Shown here piece by piece: positions 32,458 through 45,582 of a DNA stretch of 64,000 nucleotides (the first letter of the stretch is position 1; every line of letters starts with the position of its first letter). The notes below the pieces were generated by a model that saw only the letters and a program-made list of their open reading frames with translations, did not search any database and had not been told where the DNA came from. The translations under genes and the position numbers were made by a program. The DNA lies in assembly GCA_016748015.1 (NCBI GenBank), contig JAAOMT010000480.1, positions 249,356-313,355 of the forward strand, written 5' to 3'. Source of the DNA: Geosiphon pyriformis. Taxonomy: Eukaryota > Glomeromycota > Glomeromycetes > Archaeosporales > Geosiphonaceae.

Positions 32458-35400
32458 ATGTCGTCAAAATCGAAAACAGAGCCTCCAGTAAAGGAGGTTC
32501 AAACGACGGTTGAAACCTTTGAAAACCCTGATGCACAATTCACCATAATAGAACACGTTACCGAAGAAACCCAAGAGTTCGAGACTATAATTGAATCCGA
32601 GGAAATACAACCATCAAAATCGGAAACTTTCACCGTCACCTCAATTGTTGAACAACCAGTTATTACCAAGGACGAATCTACACAGGTCACTCAAATACCT
32701 CAAACTCCAACCGTTCCGATCATCCTCACACCGAAACTTGTTGACCGGATTTCTGAAACCTTTACTAATACGTCCCCACCGAAAAATTCCGAAATGTCTG
32801 CCGCTAACGAAAATCTACCAACCCTTCAAAGAGATATTTCACCCGATTCCCAGATAACACCACAAATTTCTCCTCCAAAGATTCAATTCCTTCCTTTGGA
32901 AAAACCCGAACGAACGAGAACAATCGAACCTCCCCCCATCAACGCACCTAATTCTAGTTTGTCTTCGAAGTTAAGCACTGAAGTCAAAGCTCAAACACCC
33001 AAAGATGACAAAAACGTTGACATCGTATGCAAGATTTGTTCATTTCGAATTATTTGATGCTTAATTTTTTCGCAATCTCTTGAATTCTCATGTTTTTAAT
33101 CTATAATACTTTTCAAAGGATGAACATCTTCTTCCAATAGAGCAAGTTGCTGAACGTTACAAAATAATCCTCAATATGGCTAAACCCTCTGAATCTCGTG
33201 GCCTTGATGCTAATCAAGCCGCTACACTTTTAATTAGAAATGGACCAAATATTCTGACGCCACCAAAAAAGAAATCAGCCTGGGTTAAGTATTTTGAATG
33301 TTTAAGGACCTTATTTAATTTGCTTCTGATAGTGGCTGGTATTATGATGTATATTTTATTGATCATTGATTATGAAGCGAATAAATCAAGCGTAAGTTCC
33401 CTCATCTTATTTTTAGCATAAAAAATGTTCACTCACCCTTTTCAAGTCATCTATTGACCAAATCACTTTATTTTATGAAACCAAAAATAGACATATCTTG
33501 GAGCCATTTTAATACTTGTTGCTTTCCTAAATGCATTTATTGAGTTTTATCAACTTCAAAAATCTGCCGCCATTCTCGAGTCTTTTCTGAACATGATCCC
33601 TCAAAAGTGCATGGTTATTCGAGAGGGAAAACTTGCGCAAATACAAGCCGCCGATCTGGTCGTTGGTGACGTTGTGCTCGTGAGAATGGGTGACAAAGTT
33701 CCTGCCGATTTGTTAATGTTTGCTACTACTGATATGAAAGTTGATAACTCATCCTTAACCGGGGAATCTGATCCTCAAGAACGTACCGTCCACAACTCTC
33801 ATAAGAATCCTTTGGAGGCTACCAATCTTTGCTTTAATGGTACTCTTGCCGTGTCTGGAGAAGGCTACGGGATTGTTATTCGTACCGGTGATCAAACTGT
33901 TTTGGGACAAATCGCTGGTTTAACTGACTCTGAGGAGAAAAACAAATCTCCTCTATCAGTCGAGATCGACAACTTCGTCAAGATAATCGCTACGATTGCC
34001 ATAACATCCGCTATAGTTTTTTTTGGGATCGGTATGAAAGTTTACGATAATCAAGTTTCTTTGACCCTCAGCTTCGCCATTTCCGTTCTCGTTGCCTGGG
34101 TCCCAGAAGGTTTACCAGCCACTGTCACCGTTCTTTTAACAATTGCGGCCAAAAGAATGGCGAGTCAAAATGTATTGGTCAAGGATTTGCAAGGTGTAGA
34201 AACCCTTGGGGCCATTACTCTTTTGGCCACGGACAAGACGGGTACTCTCACTCGTAATCAAATGACAGTAACCTACATCTGGGCCTCACAACAATTCTAC
34301 ACGGCCTCCCAAACAAACGATCCAAATAATATTTTCGACAAAAACGCGCCAGGTGTTCAGGAGATTCTCTACATCTCATCTCTATGTAGCCGAGTAAAAT
34401 TCGATAGTAATGATATCCCAGTAAAGGAGCGTCAAATTCTCGGCGATGCCACCGAGTCGGGGCTTACTCGGTTCGCAATCAACAATATCGATGACTACGA
34501 TGCCTTAATTCAAGCACATCCAAAGGTGCTCGAGATTCCATTTAACTCGGAAACTAAATGGGCCCTTTCAATACACAAGAAACCGCACGAGAATGGTGAT
34601 CTTACATTATATATAAAGGGGGCACCTGAACGAATCCTTAAACTTTGTTCCTCCGTTTTGGAAAACAATACCGCTATCCCATTGAACGATAATCACAAAG
34701 AAAAATATAACGAGAAATATGAATTTATGGCGTCAAAAGGACATCGTGTTCTGGCATTCGCTCAATTACTTTTGCCTCGATCTCAATACCCGGAGAACTA
34801 TGTCTTCAAAAAAGAGGATAAAAATTATCCCCTAGATGGTTTTTGTTTCGTTGGCTTGGTTTCCTTGGAAGATCCACCGAAACACGGTGTCCGTGAAGCG
34901 ATTGGACGCTGCCGAACCGCCGGTATTCGTGTAATGATGGTGACGGGGGATCACCCATTGACCGCCGAAGCTATTGGCCGAAAGATTAATCTAATGTTGT
35001 CCGATACAAGGGAGCTTGTTGCGAAACACACTGGACGTTCGATCGATTCCATCCAAGATGATGAATATAATGCTATTGTGATTCATGGTGAACAGATTGA
35101 TTCATTAAGCGATCAGGATTGGGATAATATCTTTTCGAAAAATGAAATTATATTTGCCCGTACTTCACCACGTCATAAATTAGAAATTGTCAAACGTGCA
35201 CAATCGATGGGACATATCGTCGGTGTTACCGGGGATGGAGTGAATGATTCTCCTGCTTTGAAAAAAGCTGATCTAGGAATTGCCATGAATCAATCTGGTT
35301 CAGATGTGTCAAAAGAGGCGGCTGCTATGATCTTATTGGACGATAACTTTGCCTCAACTGTCCAGGGTATTGCTGAAGGTCGCCTTATTTTTACCAATCT

Positions 35401-36388
35401 AAAAAAATCAATTCGCTATACAATCACTCATTCAACGCCTCAAGTCATGGCTTGCTTGCTATACGTATTGGTTCCTATTCCTTTGCCCTTACCCCCTATT
35501 CTTATTCTGGTCACGGATTTGGGTTTCGAGTTATTTTTAGCGCTTTCTTTTGCCTGGGATCCACCGGAAAGCGATTCTTATATGAAAATGCCGCCTCGTA
35601 AACCGGTAACACCAACAACTGTCAAACGTCATCGGCGTATAGCCCTTCAACGAGCACCTACCATAATTGATCAAAAAACTGGTGAACGCCTAAAACCTTC
35701 CAAATTTTCTGTATTTCTTCATAATTTCAAGAAACCCTTCACCGCTCAATGGTGGTCGGACACTTTTGAAAGTAAAGAAGGTGAAGTTCTAGTTGATCGT
35801 GAACTTTTAAGTTGGTCATACCTTGAAATGGGTATAATAGAAGCGATTGGAGCAACACTTGCATACTTTGTGGTACTAAACCACAATCACATATCTCCAT
35901 ATGATGCGCGCACGATGCAAAAATCTGGAACCTCTTACTTCAAAGGGAATTCACCTGATTATAAACTTTCTAGCGGGCGCACGATTACCGGAAAAGAACA
36001 AGAAGAGGCCCTAGGACAAGCAGCGGCTATAGTTTATCTTGGAATTATGATGCAACAAATGTTCAACTTATTCGCCGTTAAAGGTAGATACCGGCTTCCG
36101 TTCGGCAGATTCATTTTCGCCAATTATCGTAACTTTGCGGGTATTTTCCTTGGTGGAGCGTTGGGCATGGCAATAGTTTATATTCCTCCATTTAATATCC
36201 CTTTCAATACTGATTATCATCTAAGCCCATTGTTTTGGCTCATACCGCTTGGGTTTGGTGTGTTTATTTTGATTTATGCCTCCCTTCGACTACTCGTTTT
36301 GCGGATTGGAGGATCTGATGATTGGTCCCCCGAAATTCCAGGGTTGCAGATGTATCCGACTGTTCGTTCAGTGGAAAGAAAAGCATGA
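32458..36388 (+). CDS. P-type ATPase, type IIC (Na+/K+-ATPase alpha-like)
   Basis: Three exons (32458-33024, 33119-33391, 33491-36388) join in phase 0; 3,738 nt, 1,245 residues. A Pro/Ser/Thr/Glu-rich extension of about 190 residues precedes the family start (DEHLLPIEQVAERY). Motifs: LTGES of the actuator (residue about 370), VPEGLPATV in TM4 (E486), phosphorylation site DKTGTLT (D528), KGAPERIL, MVTGDHPLTAEAIG, and GDGVNDSPALKKADLGIAM (hinge, D862). The C-terminal helices follow. The protein pumps cations across a membrane with ATP; similarity is to animal Na+/K+- and H+/K+-ATPases, not to fungal ENA Na+ pumps. Cation-site positions differ: TM5 TPQ (Q931) for IPE, and TM6 DLGFE (E960) for DLGTD. 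The transported ions are therefore open. Confidence 0.93.
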
Positions 36389-36898
36389 GAACTGAAAAAC
36401 ACTTAAATAAAGGGCGATTACATGTGGAAAGATCTAATACTAAATCTTTACTACATCCATTTTGCATGTTTATAGTCGAAAACAAAATTTGGGGCCTACA
36501 TTCAATATTTTAGTTGCTATCCTCTAATTTAATTCCCTTGATTTCAGTCATAGAACACTTTCCCTTGTGTGTACATATTTATGATGTTTTAAATAACCTA
36601 AGAATTGCTGTTAAAAATAATATTCATTCTAATAGAATAAAGGTGAATAGGTCAAGATCAAACATCTAAATTCTAGATTTCACGATTAATGTAACAGTTA
36701 GGAACAGACAATGGCTAAACTTCTCGAATTGTATGCCGAGTTCTAGACTCGATTTAATTGGGTAGTCTCATCAATCAATCATATGACCAATAGTACAAAA
36801 TATCAGGTAGTTTTGGATTCTTAAAAGCAAGCAATTTTTTTTTTTCGTGAATATTCTCTTTTCCAAGAGACTAATTTCAAAAGATCATTCAAAACACG
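36389..36898. other. intergenic region upstream of the nucleolin-like gene
   Basis: About 510 bp; ATPase 3' UTR and next promoter. A poly-T tract (36833-36845) lies about 55 bp before the next ATG. Nothing else recognised. Confidence 0.5.
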
Positions 36899-38865
36899 AT
36901 GGTCAAAGGCAAATCCTCTTCTAAGCAAAATGGAAAGAACCAAAACAAAATAGATAAAAATAAATCAACCGAAAAAAAGGGTAAATCAGTCAAGTCAAAT
37001 AAAGCCAGCAGTCCCAATACTTCTTTGTCCCATTCCCAAAAAATGGAAAACGCCAAGCAGCTGTCTTCTGACGACTCAACCTCAGAAGAAGAAAAAACAC
37101 AGAAAGGGGGAAAGCACACTGATAAGCCTGAAACTTTAAAGTTGAAGAATAATGGAAATTCGGATAAAGCTTCTGACAGCGACTCTGAAATTAAAGTCGA
37201 GAAGTCGGTGAAAACCTCTCGTTCAATTATCAAAAAGCAGAAAGTGGTTGAAAAAGTTGTCCCTGTCGCGGAAGCTAATCCTGAGGTTTCCGAGGAAGAA
37301 ACAGACTCGGACAGTGAACTGGTAACAAAACATAAGCAAGACGTTTCCAATAAACTTGCTGAAAAGGATTCATCGTCAGACGATACTGATGAGAAAAAAA
37401 ATGTTAGCCATTCTCTTTCAAAGATACTTAAAGTTGCAGATAATGATAAAAACACTGATTCTTCCAGTAGCAATAGTAGCAACAGCTCCGACAAAGACGA
37501 AGATCAAACAGAAACCCTTAAAAGAAAATCATCCAGTAACAGTAGTTCAAGTGAAGAAAGCTCTGATGAGTCTGATAAAGAATCTCAGAACAAAATTTCC
37601 AAAACACAAAATGAGTTTGAGGTCAAAAAAAGCAAAACTGATAACTCTTCTGAATCTTCATCTGAAGCTTCGTCATCAACAGCGGAAAGCAGCTCGGATG
37701 ATAACAGTGATAGTGAAGGGGAGGGGGATACCACCGCAAAAAGCAAAAAACAAGACCTCGCCAATAAAAGAAAGGCCCCTAATGAAAATAGCAGTCCTGC
37801 TAAAAAAATTAAACCAAATGGCAAATCAAAACAGATAGCTACTGTTTTTGTTGGTAATCTGTCATATAATACTGATCAAGAAAAGCTGCGCCAAGAATTT
37901 GCTGAGGCTGGAGAAATCCTTGATGTTCGCATTGTAACCAATCGTGACAACGGGACTTCAAAAGGGTAATATAAAATTTGTGATAATTTTCCTGAAACTC
38001 TTTCCCGTAAACCGATATAATTATTAACAACTCTCAAATGGACGTCTAGCTTTGGCTATATAGATTTCGCGAATGCTGAAGGGGCAAACGCAGCTGTTCA
38101 ACTTTCTGGTAAAGAAGTGGATGGAAGACGCGTAAAGATAGAAATATCTGAGCCCAGCACCCGCTCAAACAACAAAGATGATCAAAATTCAACATTTTCA
38201 CCAAAGCAAAACCTGAGTCCAGTCACTGATACCCTTTTTCTTGGTAATCTGAGTTTTGATGTTAGTGAGAATCACATCGCCGAATTATTTGGAGAATACG
38301 GGTCCATTGTATCTATCAGGTTACCGAAATTTCCAGACACTCAACGTCCTCGTGGGTAAGAAATTCATATTGAGGTCATGATTCCCAAAGTTTTAAAATT
38401 CTAAAAAAACTTGCTCTCAAATCAATTTGCCTTGAAAACTTGGTATAAGGTTTGGTTATATTCAATTTGCTGATACGGAAGCTGCCCAAATGGCAATAAA
38501 GAGTAATGGTCAAGATTTCATGGGACGCAATATTCGTCTTGATTTTGCAGGTGGTCGGGATTCAACCAATCGTATGTTGTTTATTCCCGTTTTCATTTAC
38601 AATTTATCCTTGGTTAGAGTCTGATTGATTTTAATTCACACTAGGTGCTGGTAATTTCGGTGGCTCTGGTAATTCTGGTAGCTTCACCGGCCGCGGTGGA
38701 GGTCGTGGAAGTAACCGCGGTGGTCGAGGCACTGGTGGCCGTGGTGGTGGTGGTGGTTTTAATAGAGGTCGTGGCCGTGGTAATTTTGGGGGAAATTCCC
38801 CATCAGCATCAAGCCGAGGTTTTATTGTTCCAGGAAAAGGAAATAAAATCAAGTTTGATGATTGA
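36899..38865 (+). CDS. nucleolin/NSR1-like RNA-binding protein
   Basis: Exons 36899-37965, 38050-38355, 38450-38571 and 38645-38865; 1,716 nt, 571 residues. The N-terminal about 300 residues are Lys-rich with Ser/Asp/Glu blocks (casein-kinase-2 type sites such as SSDDSTSEEE), as in nucleolin, Nsr1 and Gar2. RRM1 starts at about residue 312 (TVFVGNLSYN, RNP1 GFGYIDF) and RRM2 has DTLFLGNLSFD and RGFGYIQF. The C-terminal tail is a GAR/RGG domain (GRGGGRGSNRGGRGTGG) ending NKIKFDD. Such proteins act in the nucleolus in pre-rRNA processing and ribosome assembly. Introns interrupt each RRM just before the RNP1 GFGY block. Intact. Confidence 0.93.
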
Positions 38866-39439
38866 TCTCAATTATCTCGAAGATCCTCGGAGACTATTTG
38901 GCTAGATACTGGTGAGAATTGGATATGATTTCTATTTATTTGAGTTTAAAAAACAAATCCTGACAATTTTCCACCACGCATAGCTTCTAAATTCAGGCTT
39001 TTAGAATCGAGGAATGCCAAACTTTTAGTAAACTTTTCATTATGTTTATTCGGATTCCAAGGTTGTTATAGGAGATTGCATCACAAATCTGGGTCTTGGG
39101 CAATTATTTTAACCAACGGTATTAGTCACAATGACGCCTATTATGATATTGAATCCTGAAAAATTTTTGTCGCAATAGAAATTACAATTAGGTTTTTTGA
39201 AAATCAATAGCGTTTGTACATTTTTCATTAAATTTAATGTTAAAATTACTTACATAAAAACAGTTTATTATAATATGAAAAAAATTACTGAAACCAATAT
39301 GTTATTGAATTTTTATAAAGTAAAAACAATTTTGAAAGATAAATTTAAATTTGCATCAAATTTTTTTTTAAAATGCTTAATTAAATGTATTTTTAATCTT
39401 TATTTATTCTGAAATTTGACCCAAAAATATATATGGAAT
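38866..39439. other. 3' flank of the gene island
   Basis: 3' UTR of the nucleolin-like gene, then a change to near-pure A/T sequence. The 71-codon frame at 39197-39412 is low complexity and unsupported. Confidence 0.45.
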
Positions 39440-39600
39440 TGTTTTTTAATTTTTAATATTAATTAGCATATATTGTTATTTTATAATTTTTATTTTATTA
39501 GTAATTTAATTTACATAAAACACAAGTATAATTAAAGATTATAATTAAATTACATAATACTTTAAATTATGTAATATTAAAATTTTGTTAAAATATAAAT
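39440..39600 (+). repeat. very old fragment of an element C-type LTR
   Basis: Blocks such as TTAATATTAATTAGCATATATT and AATTAAATTACATAATACTTTAAATTATGTAATATTAAAATTTTG line up (in pieces) with the 5' part of LTR C in coding orientation (TTATTAATTAGCATACATT; ATCAAATTACACAATACCCTAAACC...). Differences are overwhelmingly to A or T, and CpG sites are gone. Confidence 0.5.
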
Positions 39601-41006
39601 AGCTTAAGTAAAATTTATCAAATTTTGCAAATTTAATAATATTAAAACTTAAAATAATTTAATAACTAAAATAATTAATAGCTTGAAATTATAATTAATA
39701 AAAACTGAAATTTGTTTTATTATATTATAAATTAATAATTTTAAATACTAAGTTTTATAAATATTAATTAATTTTCAGATTACAAAAAAAGCTTAAAAAA
39801 TATTTTAATATTTTTTTTATATTTAATTTATTTTTTAAGTCATTTTTTGATATATTTTAATTTAAAAAGTTAAAAAAATAAGTAGTATTATTAAAGTAAT
39901 ATTCAAAAAAAAGAGTTTATTTTAATGTAAAAAAAACATAATTAAATATAATTAGATAAATTAGAAAAAAAAACCAAGAATTTTGGTATTAAAATTCAAT
40001 TCTTAAAAAATTAATTATTAATATTGTAATAATTAGATTTAATATTAACAAGTTTTAAAAAATTTACAATTTAAAATAATAAAATAAATAGTTTTTATAA
40101 TAATAAGTATATTGATTTTAATATTAAAAAAATAAAAAGCTATTGATTAAAAAAATAAGTTTTATTTTAAATAAGAATAAAAAAATTCTTAATAATTTTA
40201 TAAATTTAATTTTAAAAATTGTTTGGTTTAAATATTAACTTGTTAATAATAGTAAAAATATGTATAATTAAAAAAGTTTTTTTATTGACAATTTTTCTTC
40301 TAAAATTTTTAAAAAATTATTTTTAAAAAAAATTGTTTTTATTATAGTTTTTTAATATTTAGTTTAATGATATCAAATCTTTTGTGTTTATTAATAATAA
40401 TAAAATAAATACAAAAAAAATACAAAAAGCTTAAATTCTAATTTGATTAATAAAGCTTTATTCTTTAAAAAACCAGAAAAATAGTATTTTTTAAAATTTA
40501 ATAATATTAATTCTGGATTTTTTTCTTGTATAATGGCTGTTTTAGTAAGTAATTTAAGTAATATTGATATTGGTAATACAGCAAAACAAAAAATATTAAT
40601 ATAAATAAGCAGTTTTTAATAATAAAAACTATTTATAACATTAATAATAATAATAATTTAAATATAAATAATATAAATATGATTTTAAAAACTTTTAAAG
40701 TAAATTTCTAAACAAAATAAATTTTAATACTAATAGTAATTTAAGTGTTTTTTGTTTTTTTTCTCTTAAAATAATATAAATATGCTTATTAAAAAATTAT
40801 ATATATTAATATTAATTTTTTAACAATTAGTAATAAATTTTTTTAAATAAATTAAAAACAGTTGGAAAATTGTTTTTAAGTATAAATAATTTTGGAAAAA
40901 CTTTTAATTTTTTAAAATTCAATATTATTATTTATACAACTTTTATATCTAAATTTAATATAATAATAACTACAAATTTAATTAATAATAACAACATAAT
41001 AATAAA

Positions 41007-41046
41007 TCTATGTACTAGATAGCCATTGGGCTTTACTCGTTAAATG
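41007..41046 (+). repeat. 40-bp LINE 3' tail fragment
   Basis: The segment containing CTATGTACTAGATAGCC and GGGCTTTACTCGTTAAATG matches the extreme 3' ends of LINE1 (+ view 11019-11057) and LINE2 (43600-43640) in the opposite orientation. Homology stops abruptly on its left, so it is either a severely 5'-truncated insertion or the tail of a small element that borrows the LINE end. Confidence 0.7.
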
Positions 41047-41094
41047 CATATTAAAAAATAATAATAAATACTATTATTAATGAATTTTTACATT

Positions 41095-41690
41095 TTTTAA
41101 TACAGAAATTACAATATATATTATATAAATTATATTAAAATTATGTAAAAAAAACTTATATTATTATATTTAAATAACAAAATTAGCCAATAAATAAAAA
41201 ATAAATAATTAGTAATTAATTTAATTACAATAAATAAATATGGCACTATTTAATTAAATTATATATAAAAAATTTTAGCAAATTAAAAAACACAAAAAAA
41301 AATTAAAATTTAATGTATATAATTTAATAATAATAGATTTTATTATGTTTTAAAATTTTTATATATTTTTATTTATGTAATTTTTTTTAAAATTACAATT
41401 ATTATCTAAAAATAGTTATCAAAAAATGTAATTAATTTATTTATTTTTAATTATATTAATGTTAAATATAATTATAATTAATATTATTAATATATAATTA
41501 AGTTTCAATTTTAATGATTCAAATTTGATTATTTAAATTAATAATTTATAAAAAAATAATATGTTGAATAAATCACAATTAATTTAATTAATTATATATA
41601 TAAAAATAATTAATATACTTAAATAGCTTTAATATAATATATAAATTTAATATAATTTAACTATATATATAAATTTTTGTTAATTTAAAA
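41095..41690. repeat. AT-rich direct repeat, copy 1
   Basis: Aligns in order with 42895-43500: for example AGTTATCAAAAAATGTAATTAATT here and AATTATCAAAAAATATAATTAATT there, TTAATATTATTAATATATAATTAAGTTT in both (in parts). Identity unknown; flanks the LINE2 3' end in copy 2. Confidence 0.6.
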
Positions 41691-42894
41691 AAATATTAGC
41701 TTTATATTAAGCCAATTTTTTTGTATAAACAGCTAATTTTTTTTGTATGTTTTTTTTAAGCTTTAAATATTTGTTATCAATATTTTAAATATGTTTTTAT
41801 ATTTATTATTAATATTTTAAGTCATATTTTTATTAATTTTTATATATTTGTTATTAATATTTCATATTATGTTCTATTTTTTCAAATAAATTATTAGTTT
41901 TATCATTTAATTTTGTTTTTATTATAGTGTTAATTAAATAATAAATTGTTATATTGTTAAAAATATGATTTTATAATAATATTTTAGTTATGTTTTTTAT
42001 AAATTTTTTGATATTTTTATTATTTTTATTTTCTATAAACTAAGTTTTTAAATACTGCATATTTTTAATAACTAATTGAAAAATTTTGGTTACAACTTTA
42101 TTAATTAATTTTGGTTCTTAACTGGTTGTATTTTTTATGTTTTTATAATATTTAATTATTATTTTTTATAAAACTCATATTAAAACTGGTTTTTAATTAA
42201 AAATAAATGATAATAAAAATATTTTTTACATTAAATAATTTATTTATAACTTTTTTACTTTTTTAAATACTAAAATAATACTTATATATATATTATAATT
42301 AGTAATTATATATATAATAATATATATTGTTTGATAAAAGTATTATTATTATTAAAAAGATTACTAAATTATGTTTTTTATTAGATAATAATACTAATTT
42401 AAAAAAAACCAACTATTTAATTAAATTAGATTGTAATTTAAAAATATATTAATAAAATTTTTTTTTAAGATTATGTATACTGTATTATTTAAGTTTAAAA
42501 CTATTACGTTAATTAAAATATAATTAATAAAATTATAAAAAATATTAATAAATTTATAAATTAAAACCAAATTAATTTCTTGGCTTTTAAGTAGTTTATT
42601 TAAATTAGAAAAAATTATATTTGTATAATTAAAACTAATTTTAACAAAAAATTATAAAATAATAAAAATACTTATTAAATTTTATTGTTTATTTTTTTAA
42701 TAAGTATAATTATACATAATATTTAAGAATTTATTTAATTTAATAAAAAATCTGTATAATTAATTATTATTTAATTATATATGTTTATACTAAGTATGTT
42801 ACAATATATTTTAATTTTAAAAAAAATTTGGTAAATTATATTTACAACTTTAATTATTAATATTAAATAAAAATAATATTATGTTGTTTTAGTT

Positions 42895-43500
42895 TAAATA
42901 TAATATTTTTATTTAAAAATTACAACACATATTATAAAATTAGCATAAAAATTATATAAAAAAAACTATATTATTAAAGTTAATTTAACAAATATTAATT
43001 AGCAATAAAAAAATAAAAAATTAATAATCAATTTAATTATAATTAAATTATAGTATAATCTAATTAAAAAGCTAAATTAAATATCAAAAATCTTGGCAAA
43101 ATTAAGACATTAATGAAAATTTAGCATTAAAATATGTAATTTAATAACAATAAACTTTATTATACTTTAAGATTTTTATGTATATTATTTAAACAATTCA
43201 ATATTTTAGATTCGTAATTATTATTTAAAAGTAATTATCAAAAAATATAATTAATTAATTTGCTTTTAATTATATTAATTATAATTACAATTAATATTAT
43301 TAATATATAATTAAGTTTTAAATCTAGTTATCTAAAATTTAATTATCTAAATTATTAACTTCTAAAAAATAACATGATAAGTAAGCTTAAAATAAATAAA
43401 TTAATTTAATATATATAAATAATTGATATAATTAAAATAGTATTAATATAATATATAGATTTTAAATAATTAGTTAGTTTTTTTAATAGCTAAAAAAATA
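42895..43500. repeat. AT-rich direct repeat, copy 2
   Basis: Second copy of 41095-41690, about 1.8 kb apart, ending about 100 bp left of LINE2. Confidence 0.6.
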
Positions 43501-43699
43501 TTAATTTTATTTCAAATAAATAAAGTAATATATTAAAATATTTTATAAAATATATTTATTAAATATTTAAATAATATTATTACAATATTTTTTTTTAACA
43601 TTTAATGAGTATAGTCTAATCACTATTTAGTATACAGAGTCAAAACTAAGGACTCCAACTAGATGCAATTTACGTATTTACCATATGTGACCAGTCACT

Positions 43700-44470
43700 T
43701 AGACTAATCAAAACAATACTAAACCCCTATATAAACAGTAGTCTTATTACCTAAGCCAGTAAAAAATAAGCAAGATTGGCAGAAACCAAAACTAATCCCA
43801 AATAAATCATCAATACCAATTAATCTAGCCACTTCATCTAACAGAACTGGCAATGAGCCAATGAACAACACTGGCACCACCTCTGAATCACTGACTAAAT
43901 TATCTCTCTCCATATTCACTTTAAATCTAGACCTAAAATCTCACAACTCAGAATGGTATAGAACACCCAAACCACATGCAAATTAACCAAGATCTGAAAA
44001 GCTTTTTTACGATCATTGAAAATTAGCACAGCTTCTTTAAACCACTCTGTAAGCACAAAGTCTTTGCAGAGAAGAGTATACAAACCTATATTAGATAAAC
44101 ATGAAAAAAAATTCCACAATCACAGAAAGAGTAGAAAAATAAGAACCAGCCAGAGACTTTCAACAAGAAATATGCTCAAACAAAATCATTTTGTGAGAGT
44201 TAGACTCTTTACAACATGTGAACACATGGTTGGAAAACTCAACTTCTCCACAATGTAAATATAAAACACCAGAATAATATCTGTTATAAAGCTTCTTCCT
44301 GATAGCAACAGGCAGTCTCCCATAAACAGTCTTCATAAAATAAGTGCACAAGCCAGCAGAAGCTCTGCTCATAAAACCTGACAGCATGTGTAAATCAGGA
44401 TGCCAAACAGCTACAGTATGGATCCAATCAACATCACTAACTGAAAAACCACTTAAAACTCTAGAACCAG
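43700..44470 (-). pseudogene. LINE2 ORF2, C-terminal part
   Basis: Fragments read AVWHPDLHMLSGFMSRASAG, VYGRLPVAIRKKLYNRYYS, CGEVEFSNHVFTCCKES and NIGLYTLLCKDFVLTEWFKEA, collinear with the end of LINE1 ORF2. The coding sequence resumes across element C (see 54327-58260). Confidence 0.85.
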
Positions 44471-45441
44471 TATTACCAGAGGTTTTTGGTCTTTTTTCTT
44501 GAATGTTGTTAATGTTGATTTGTTGTGAATTTACATTCTCAGAAAGTAGTTGGACCTTCAGTAACTGAATTTATTTTCAAATTATCTCTTATAATTTGAA
44601 TTGCTGGGCTTATAAGTGGAATGGCCAATTCCGTGCCAGTTACTTTATGTAGTTATGTTGTAGTAAATATCAACTCTTTCTCAGAAATTGCTTATCTGAA
44701 AGCTCACTAAAATGTGTAGTTACTTTGTTATAAAAATCAACTCTTCTATAGAAATTTTGTCTGTAGGCTACACTAATGATTATACTAATAGAAGAAAAGA
44801 AAAATAAAAAAAATGTAAAAAAAATAGAATTTTGTCAAGGGAATCATTTTCTATCCAGGCCTGGAGTCACTAACAGTTTACTAAAATTGATAGTTAATCA
44901 ATTTCAAAACATTAGTTTGTGTTGAGGAAATTTCAAGTGTAATAATTAAAGAATTTGGTTTTTAAATATTTAATTTTTATTTGAATGTGTAAAAGGTGAT
45001 TTGTTCTAATTAAGATATCTAAGGTAAGATACTATGCTAAGATACTATGAGAAGATACATTTTTTTGAAGAGAGAAGCTCTTCTTTTATACAACTTGCTA
45101 TAGTACTAGTCTTTGAACTTGCACTTTTTTCTTTGCTACAATTTGGGTGAATTAAAGATATATTTCGGCAAACTACAAGTTATTTCACTGAACTATTGAT
45201 TATTTCGACCAATTTCCATTAATTTCGGCGAATTTTGACTATGTTAAATGGTTTAGGGTATTGTGTAATTTGATCATCTTAATTTCTAGAGTACAAATCG
45301 GATTATTGATTGAGTAATAATATTTAATAATTTGATTAAATAATAAGTGATAATCGAAATAAATAATAATGTATGCTAATTAATAATAGGAATTATGAGG
45401 GTAATTTCATGCTAATTAATAGCTAAATTCTACTAGTAACA
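44471..45441 (-). repeat. 3' LTR of element C
   Basis: 971 bp, + view TATTACCAGAGG ... CTAGTAACA (the G of TG is A here). Pairs with 53367-54326. By eye there are about 29 differences over the first 300 bp, all but two or three of them transitions. Confidence 0.93.
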
Positions 45442-45582
45442 TAATCTTCTCCTCAAGACTGAGCTCCATCAAAGTCCAAGTACTATTTGTGATGTTAAGA
45501 TAGTGGTCCAAGATAATTGAAGTAATCTGGCCTGAAAATTGTTGAAATTTCAGTTCTGTGAGCTTTCTAATGTATTAAATCT

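Larger units (their letters stand above)
39601..43578. other. AT desert of decayed repeats
   Basis: About 4 kb of nearly pure A/T with no coding potential. It contains a 40-bp LINE tail (41007-41046) and a pair of diverged direct repeats (about 41095-41690 and 42895-43500). The rest is unassigned, probably TE remnants beyond recognition. Confidence 0.6.

Noticed and set aside
37356-37838. 160-codon alternative frame inside the nucleolin-like exon 1
   Set aside because: Out-of-frame reading of Ser/Lys-rich codons; the main frame leads into the RRMs.
38631-38852. Pro-rich - strand ORF opposite the RGG tail
   Set aside because: Complement of Gly/Arg codons, no support.
39197-39412. 71-codon ORF at the start of the AT desert
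   Set aside because: Lys/Asn/Ile/Phe-only composition typical of random AT-rich sequence.
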